Shown here in pieces: positions 59,572 to 64,000 of a DNA stretch of 64,000 nucleotides. Where the stretch lies: NCBI RefSeq assembly GCF_020410745.1, contig NZ_CP084528.1, forward strand, positions 868,001 to 932,000, in the 5' to 3' direction. The DNA comes from Kaistella polysaccharea. GTDB lineage: Bacteria > Bacteroidota > Bacteroidia > Flavobacteriales > Weeksellaceae. Positions within the stretch are counted from its first letter, which is position 1. Each line of letters starts with the position of its first letter. The position numbers were made by a program, and so were the translations under genes. The notes under the pieces are model-generated. The model worked only from the letters and a program-made list of their open reading frames with translations, made no database searches and had not been told where the DNA came from.

Positions 59572-61203
59572 ATGGCCAAAAAGTTTAAAACGCAGGAAGC
59601 GCATGATGCTTATGTTGCGGAGAGAAAGAAAAACAAAACCATTTGGGGCGTCATCATGGCTTCCTCACTTGGGACACTGATTGAGTGGTACGACTTCTAC
59701 ATTTTCGGAAGTTTAGCCGTGGTTTTAGCCACTAAATTTTTCCCGGCAGATAATCCAACTGCGGCCTTCTTGTCTACTTTGGCAACGTTTGCGGCCGGAT
59801 TTGTGGTAAGACCTTTTGGGGCTTTATTCTTCGGGAGACTTGGAGATATCATCGGTAGAAAATATACGTTCCTGGTAACGCTTCTCATCATGGGATTCTC
59901 AACTTTCCTAATCGGATGTGTACCAGAATATGAAACAATTGGTTATGCTGCACCGGTTTTGGTTTTAATCTTAAGACTTTTACAAGGTTTAGCATTAGGT
60001 GGAGAATATGGAGGTGCCGCAACTTATGTCGCCGAATATTCGCAACCGAACCGAAGAGGATACTGGACTTCCTGGATTCAAACAACGGCAACTTCAGGTC
60101 TATTTATTTCACTGATCGTGATTTTGGTAACTAAAACCTCACTTTCACCGGAAGAGTTTGACAGTTGGGGTTGGAGAATTCCATTCTGGATTTCAATTTT
60201 AATGGTTGGTGTTTCTTACATCATCCGTCGTAATATGGCTGAATCACCATTATTTGCCAAAGCGAAAAAAGAAGGAAAAACTTCTAAAAATCCTTTGAAA
60301 GAAAGTTTCGGAAATAAATTCAATTTCAAATTTGTATTGCTTGCTTTATTTGGAGCCGTAATGGGACAGGGAGTTATCTGGTACACCGGTCAATTCTACT
60401 CCATGAGTTTTATGCAGAAAGTAATGAATATTGAATCTGCACAAGTTGATACGATGATGGCTTTAGCACTTTTTGTGGCCACTCCATTGTTTGTACTTTT
60501 CGGTTGGCTGTCTGATAAAATTGGTCGTAAACCTATTATGATGATCGGAATGTTATTGGCGATTATCGCTTACCGACCAATCTATAAAACAATGTATAAC
60601 TCTGTTCAAATAGAAAGTAAAGTCGTGGCTAAAAACGGATTAACTGAAAAGAGAACGGTAAAAGTTCATGCAAAGATCCCAACAGACAGTTTGATCACTT
60701 TCCATAAAGAAACTGTATTTACAGATGGAACTTTCATGAAAAGAGACAGTATCGTACATTGGGCAGCAGCCGGACCAAGCATGGTTAATGGTAAACCTGA
60801 AGAACCGCTTATCAAAGAAGCAATTACGGTAAATCCGGATACTAGATGGTTGTTGATTTTACTGGTATTTATTCAAGTAGTTTTTGTGACCATGGTTTAC
60901 GGACCTATCGCCGCCTTCCTGGTAGAAATGTTCCCACTAAAAATTCGGTACACTTCAATGTCATTACCTTACCACATTGGTAATGGAGTGTTTGGAGGAT
61001 TGCTTCCTGCAGTTGCAACTTATCTTGTCGTCTCCGGAAAAAGCGCCGGACATTCCGAATGGTATCTCGAAGGATTATGGTATCCGATTGTTGTTGCCGG
61101 AGTCTGTCTAGTCATTGGAACCCTTTATTTAAAAACAAAAAATAAAAGTTTAGAGGAAGATGAATTGGTAGAAGAACCAGAGGTTGAACATCCCGTAGTT
61201 TAA
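59572..61203 (+). CDS. MFS transporter, metabolite:proton symporter (MHS) type
   Basis: The 543-aa inner-membrane protein has 12 predicted helices with MHS features: GTLIEWYDFYIFGSLA near 34-49, the motif-A loop GRLGDIIGRKYTF, and the second loop LSDKIGRKP. Members include ProP, KgtP, ShiA and CitA, carriers of betaine, 2-oxoglutarate, shikimate and citrate. A polar insert of about 80 residues (about 345-425) enlarges the loop after helix 8 or 9 and is usual in Bacteroidota homologues. It follows the porin and precedes a small membrane gene; the three probably form one operon. The substrate is unknown. Confidence 0.9.
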   Translation: MAKKFKTQEAHDAYVAERKKNKTIWGVIMASSLGTLIEWYDFYIFGSLAVVLATKFFPADNPTAAFLSTLATFAAGFVVRPFGALFFGRLGDIIGRKYTFLVTLLIMGFSTFLIGCVPEYETIGYAAPVLVLILRLLQGLALGGEYGGAATYVAEYSQPNRRGYWTSWIQTTATSGLFISLIVILVTKTSLSPEEFDSWGWRIPFWISILMVGVSYIIRRNMAESPLFAKAKKEGKTSKNPLKESFGNKFNFKFVLLALFGAVMGQGVIWYTGQFYSMSFMQKVMNIESAQVDTMMALALFVATPLFVLFGWLSDKIGRKPIMMIGMLLAIIAYRPIYKTMYNSVQIESKVVAKNGLTEKRTVKVHAKIPTDSLITFHKETVFTDGTFMKRDSIVHWAAAGPSMVNGKPEEPLIKEAITVNPDTRWLLILLVFIQVVFVTMVYGPIAAFLVEMFPLKIRYTSMSLPYHIGNGVFGGLLPAVATYLVVSGKSAGHSEWYLEGLWYPIVVAGVCLVIGTLYLKTKNKSLEEDELVEEPEVEHPVV

Positions 61204-61248
61204 AACGCATCATCTTTCAAATTTCATTAACTTTAAAAAACAAAAAAA

Positions 61249-61476
61249 ATGGATCAAGTAAAAAAAATATTAGGAATTGTTTGGATACTTCTGGCATTGG
61301 TAGTCGCGTACTACGGTTTAACAGTTTTCGGCATCCCTAAAGTTATGTCGGAGAAGCAGGAAGACAATGTTTTCGGCTGGATCATCCTCACCGTATTGAT
61401 GCCGATTATCGTTGGCGGTCTGGGCATCTTCGGTTGGTATTCTTTTACGGGGGAATACTCAGATGCTAAATCATAG
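61249..61476 (+). CDS. Small two-helix membrane protein downstream of the MFS transporter
   Basis: The 75-aa protein has membrane helices at about 5-27 (KKILGIVWILLALVVAYYGL) and 43-64 (GWIILTVLMPIIVGGLGIFG). Similar small proteins follow MHS-type transporters in Bacteroidota; I take it to be DUF6814-like but cannot verify this. It may be an accessory subunit. It lies 45 bases after the MFS gene and ends at a strong terminator. Confidence 0.7.
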   Translation: MDQVKKILGIVWILLALVVAYYGLTVFGIPKVMSEKQEDNVFGWIILTVLMPIIVGGLGIFGWYSFTGEYSDAKS

Positions 61477-61498
61477 TACAGTTTAAAATTAGGAAACT

Positions 61499-61520
61499 AA
61501 CGGGAAATTCGTTTCCCGTT
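61499..61520 (+). terminator. Terminator of the porin-MFS unit
   Basis: AACGGGAAA (61499-61507) pairs with TTTCCCGTT (61512-61520) around a TTCG tetraloop; GTTTTCTTTT follows. Confidence 0.88.
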
Positions 61521-61625
61521 GTTTTCTTTTAATGATCAAAATGAAATCGGCAATTACACATTTCTAAAAATCAGAATGTCGCTTAAACGATTCCATATGA
61601 CTTTTAAATTGAATAGAAACTTCAT

Positions 61626-61820
61626 ATGAAAAAGAGACATCAACAAAAACTGATTATTTTAAGTATTGCATTGTTTATTTTATTCAATGCGCCGATTTTG
61701 CTTTTGTTCAACAGTTCACAGAAATTTCTAGGCTTACCGCTCATTTACGCTTACATATTTTTTGTTTGGGCAGCCTCTTCCCTCAGTTCCTTCATCATTT
61801 TTAAAAAGTACAATGAATAG
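61626..61820 (+). CDS. DUF3311-like small membrane protein
   Basis: The 64-aa protein has two hydrophobic helices (IILSIALFILFNAPILLLF and LPLIYAYIFFVWAASSL) with a short loop, the layout of DUF3311-type proteins that accompany sodium:solute symporters. Its stop codon overlaps the start of the next gene by eight bases (ATG at 61813, TAG at 61818), so the two are translationally coupled. It is likely a small partner of the symporter-kinase hybrid. Confidence 0.75.
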   Translation: MKKRHQQKLIILSIALFILFNAPILLLFNSSQKFLGLPLIYAYIFFVWAASSLSSFIIFKKYNE

Positions 61821-64000
61821 TTATTTGCTTTTCGTATTGGTCATCATCTATCTTGGACTTCTGTTCTTCGTTGCGTATTTCGCAGAGAAGAAAAGAAGCA
61901 GCTTTTGGGTGAACAATCCTTACGTTTATGCTCTGTCATTGGCTGTTTATTGTTCAGCTTGGACGTATTACGGAAGCATCGGTGTGGCAGCAAATCAAGG
62001 TTTAGAATATATGGCGATCTACATTGGACCCATTATTATTATTCCAGCCTGGATTTATATCAATTCAAAAATCATCAGAATTTCCCGGGTTAATAAAATC
62101 AGTAGTATCGCAGATTTCATCTCATTGAGATATGGAAACAGCCGTTCTTTAAGTGCTTTAATTGCTTTGGTTTGTATGTTTGCAATTATTCCTTACGTCG
62201 GTTTACAAATTAAAGCGATCTCGGAAACCTTTCATTTGATTACCGAAACAGATCAAACTACAAATATATTTTTCGATTCGGCAACTTATGTTGTTTTAAT
62301 AATCGCCTTATTCTCCTCTTATTACGGAACAAAATATGTAGATGCTTCGGAAAAAAGACTAGGGATTATTTCTGCCGTTGCAGTAGAGAGTTTCTTAAAA
62401 TTAATATTCTTTATCATTCTCGGAATATTCGTGGTTTATGGGGTTTTTAATGGTTTTGAAGATATTTACAACCAAGCCGAAAAATTACCGGACTTCGCAG
62501 CCAAAAATACCTTTAACGGTTTAGAAGGCGGATTCAACTGGTTCCTAATGTCGATGCTTTCGATGTCCGCGATTTTTCTTTTACCAAGACAATTTCACAC
62601 GGCGATTATTGAAAATAGAAAAGAGAAGCACATCAAAACTGCAATTTGGTTGTTCCCTTTATACCTTTTAATTTTCAACTTCTTTGTGTTCCCAATCGCC
62701 TGGGGCGGAAAGATTTTATTTTTTGGTGAAGATGTAAATCCCGAACTCTACTCTATTCTCATTCCACAGAAATTTGGAAATACGATCATTTCAACAATGG
62801 TTTTCTTTGGTGGATTAAGCGCCTGTATTTCAATGATTATTATTTCGAGCATTTCCTTATCGATTATGCTTTCGAATAATATCATTATTCCTTACGGTTG
62901 GTTGGATCGGTTTAAATTTGGGTCGGAAACAAACAATACCAAAAACATTGTTAACATTAGAAAAATCAGTATTTTCTTATTGATTTTGGTTAGTTTTATT
63001 TTTTATAAATATTTTATATTAGGTAAAAGTTTATTCAGTATTGGTTTGGTTTCTTTTGTATTAATCGCACAATTAGCACCTTCTTTTTTCGGCGCGATAT
63101 TTTGGCGACGCGGAACTTATTTAGGATCGATGTCTGGAATTATTGTGGGAGTTCTAATTTGTTATTTAGGTTTGGTACTGCCAAGTTTTTCTGAAAATTA
63201 TCAGCAAAGTACTTTCTTCAATCACGGGTTTTTCAGTTTTTTTAATATTCCTTATTTATCGCCAATTCCACAGATTTTCTTTTGGAGTCTTTTAGTTAAT
63301 GGACTTTTATTTACCATCATTTCGGCAAATACTATTTCAGATTATCGCGAAAGAAACTACGCTGAAATTTATGTAGACATCAATGATTACATTCAAAATC
63401 ATGAAAACGCTTACATCTGGAAAGGAACGGCACACGTTTCAGATATTCAAAAGATTTTAGTAAAGTTCCTCGGGGAGAAAAAGACAGAACAAGCCCTGAA
63501 AATTTTTAATTTAAAATATAAAATTACCGATGATAGTGACACCGCAGATTCCCGTTTCATCAAGTTTTCTGAAAACCTTTTAAGCGGACGAATCGGAACG
63601 GCATCAGCCAAAATTTTAATTGAAGGCGTAACGAAAGAAGATAAAATTTCTCTTCCGGAAGTTTTAAAAATCTTGGAAGAATCAAAGGAAAATATTTCTA
63701 TTAACAAACAGTTGAGTGAGCAGTCTTCACAGTTATTAAAACTCTCTGATGATCTTCAAAACGCAAATAAAAATCTCATTGTAAAAGACAAACAAAAAGA
63801 TGAATTCTTGGATAGCGTTGCACATGAACTTCGTACGCCGCTGACTGCAATTCGCGCTACCAGTGAAATCCTTTTGGATGATGAAGAAATGCCGGCAGAA
63901 ATAAAGAAAGATTTCCTGGAAAACATTATTTCAGAATCCGATCGATTAAGTGAAATTATTAATGATATTCTTTATCTGGACAAACTGGAAACGGGAACTA
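61813..64000 (+). CDS. Sodium:solute symporter / sensor histidine kinase hybrid (CbrA-like), 3-prime end cut
   Basis: The first about 525 residues are an SSS/SLC5-type transporter with about 13 helices (SAWTYYGSIGVAANQGLEYM, ISSIADFISLRYGNSR). A cytoplasmic linker follows (about 535-650, with AYIWKGTAHVSDIQK and LLSGRIGTASAKIL), which has the place of the STAC domain, then a coiled coil and the histidine kinase DHp domain with DSVAHELRTPL, phosphorylated His671. The ATPase domain lies beyond the window. CbrA-type proteins couple transport or its substrate to a two-component response. The porin and MFS genes upstream suggest a nutrient uptake circuit. Confidence 0.9.
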   Translation, partial: MNSYLLFVLVIIYLGLLFFVAYFAEKKRSSFWVNNPYVYALSLAVYCSAWTYYGSIGVAANQGLEYMAIYIGPIIIIPAWIYINSKIIRISRVNKISSIADFISLRYGNSRSLSALIALVCMFAIIPYVGLQIKAISETFHLITETDQTTNIFFDSATYVVLIIALFSSYYGTKYVDASEKRLGIISAVAVESFLKLIFFIILGIFVVYGVFNGFEDIYNQAEKLPDFAAKNTFNGLEGGFNWFLMSMLSMSAIFLLPRQFHTAIIENRKEKHIKTAIWLFPLYLLIFNFFVFPIAWGGKILFFGEDVNPELYSILIPQKFGNTIISTMVFFGGLSACISMIIISSISLSIMLSNNIIIPYGWLDRFKFGSETNNTKNIVNIRKISIFLLILVSFIFYKYFILGKSLFSIGLVSFVLIAQLAPSFFGAIFWRRGTYLGSMSGIIVGVLICYLGLVLPSFSENYQQSTFFNHGFFSFFNIPYLSPIPQIFFWSLLVNGLLFTIISANTISDYRERNYAEIYVDINDYIQNHENAYIWKGTAHVSDIQKILVKFLGEKKTEQALKIFNLKYKITDDSDTADSRFIKFSENLLSGRIGTASAKILIEGVTKEDKISLPEVLKILEESKENISINKQLSEQSSQLLKLSDDLQNANKNLIVKDKQKDEFLDSVAHELRTPLTAIRATSEILLDDEEMPAEIKKDFLENIISESDRLSEIINDILYLDKLETGT

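Overview
The window is chromosomal DNA of a low-GC, Gram-negative Bacteroidota, most likely a flavobacterium of the Weeksellaceae (Chryseobacterium / Kaistella / Epilithonimonas type). Evidence: promoter boxes of the Bacteroidota form TAnnTTTG (with TTG about 20 bases upstream), TTG starts, a lycopene cyclase, an L-lysine 6-transaminase, a fused alpha/beta 2-oxo acid dehydrogenase E1, DUF1015 / DUF2007 / DUF2911 / DUF4286 proteins, and the dispersed intergenic repeats of this group. No rRNA, tRNA, CRISPR array, complete insertion sequence or prophage was found.

Layout. 1-2.0 kb: lycopene cyclase (cut by the edge) and mnmE, which carries an in-frame insertion made of an intergenic repeat. 2.2-3.8 kb: an AT-rich fic gene and a probable small RNA made of two long hairpins behind a good promoter. 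3.8-10.5 kb: small unknown proteins, a quinone oxidoreductase, a repeat-rich gap with a broken mepB, a dipeptidase, an HDAC-like deacetylase and a nucleoside deaminase. 10.6-24.5 kb: aminopeptidase P, a TPR protein with gyrA, acyl-CoA reductase, ferredoxin, the serine operon serC-serA-DUF1015, an M28 peptidase with a DgkA-type kinase, and tandem patatins (to 25.4 kb). 25.4-30.5 kb: S9 peptidase, fasciclin lipoprotein, NTF2-like and cupin secreted proteins, DUF1622.

30.7-33.4 kb is an accessory stretch: three unrelated same-strand genes (DUF6624-like, carboxypeptidase-regulatory-like, DUF3800) separated by attC-like inverted repeats. 33.6-41.0 kb: lpdA and the E1 of a branched-chain 2-oxo acid dehydrogenase, DUF2007, and a lysine catabolic pair (lysine 6-transaminase and ALDH7-type dehydrogenase). 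41.3-48 kb: small enzymes, Ada, DUF2911, then a stress block in which an ECF sigma factor and its anti-sigma factor lie next to exported MsrB and a second fasciclin; the last two share an ECF-like promoter. 48.1-50.4 kb: an osmoprotectant ABC transporter with a permease-binding protein fusion.

51.2-57.5 kb is the pyrimidine operon pyrB-carA-[Bro-N protein]-carB, preceded by a promoter, a nearly leaderless 22-codon leader ORF and an intrinsic terminator, which together look like an attenuator. 57.6-64 kb is a nutrient uptake and sensing block: an InsA-like zinc/HTH protein, an outer-membrane porin, an MHS-type MFS transporter, a small membrane protein, a DUF3311-like protein and a sodium:solute symporter-histidine kinase hybrid that runs off the end.
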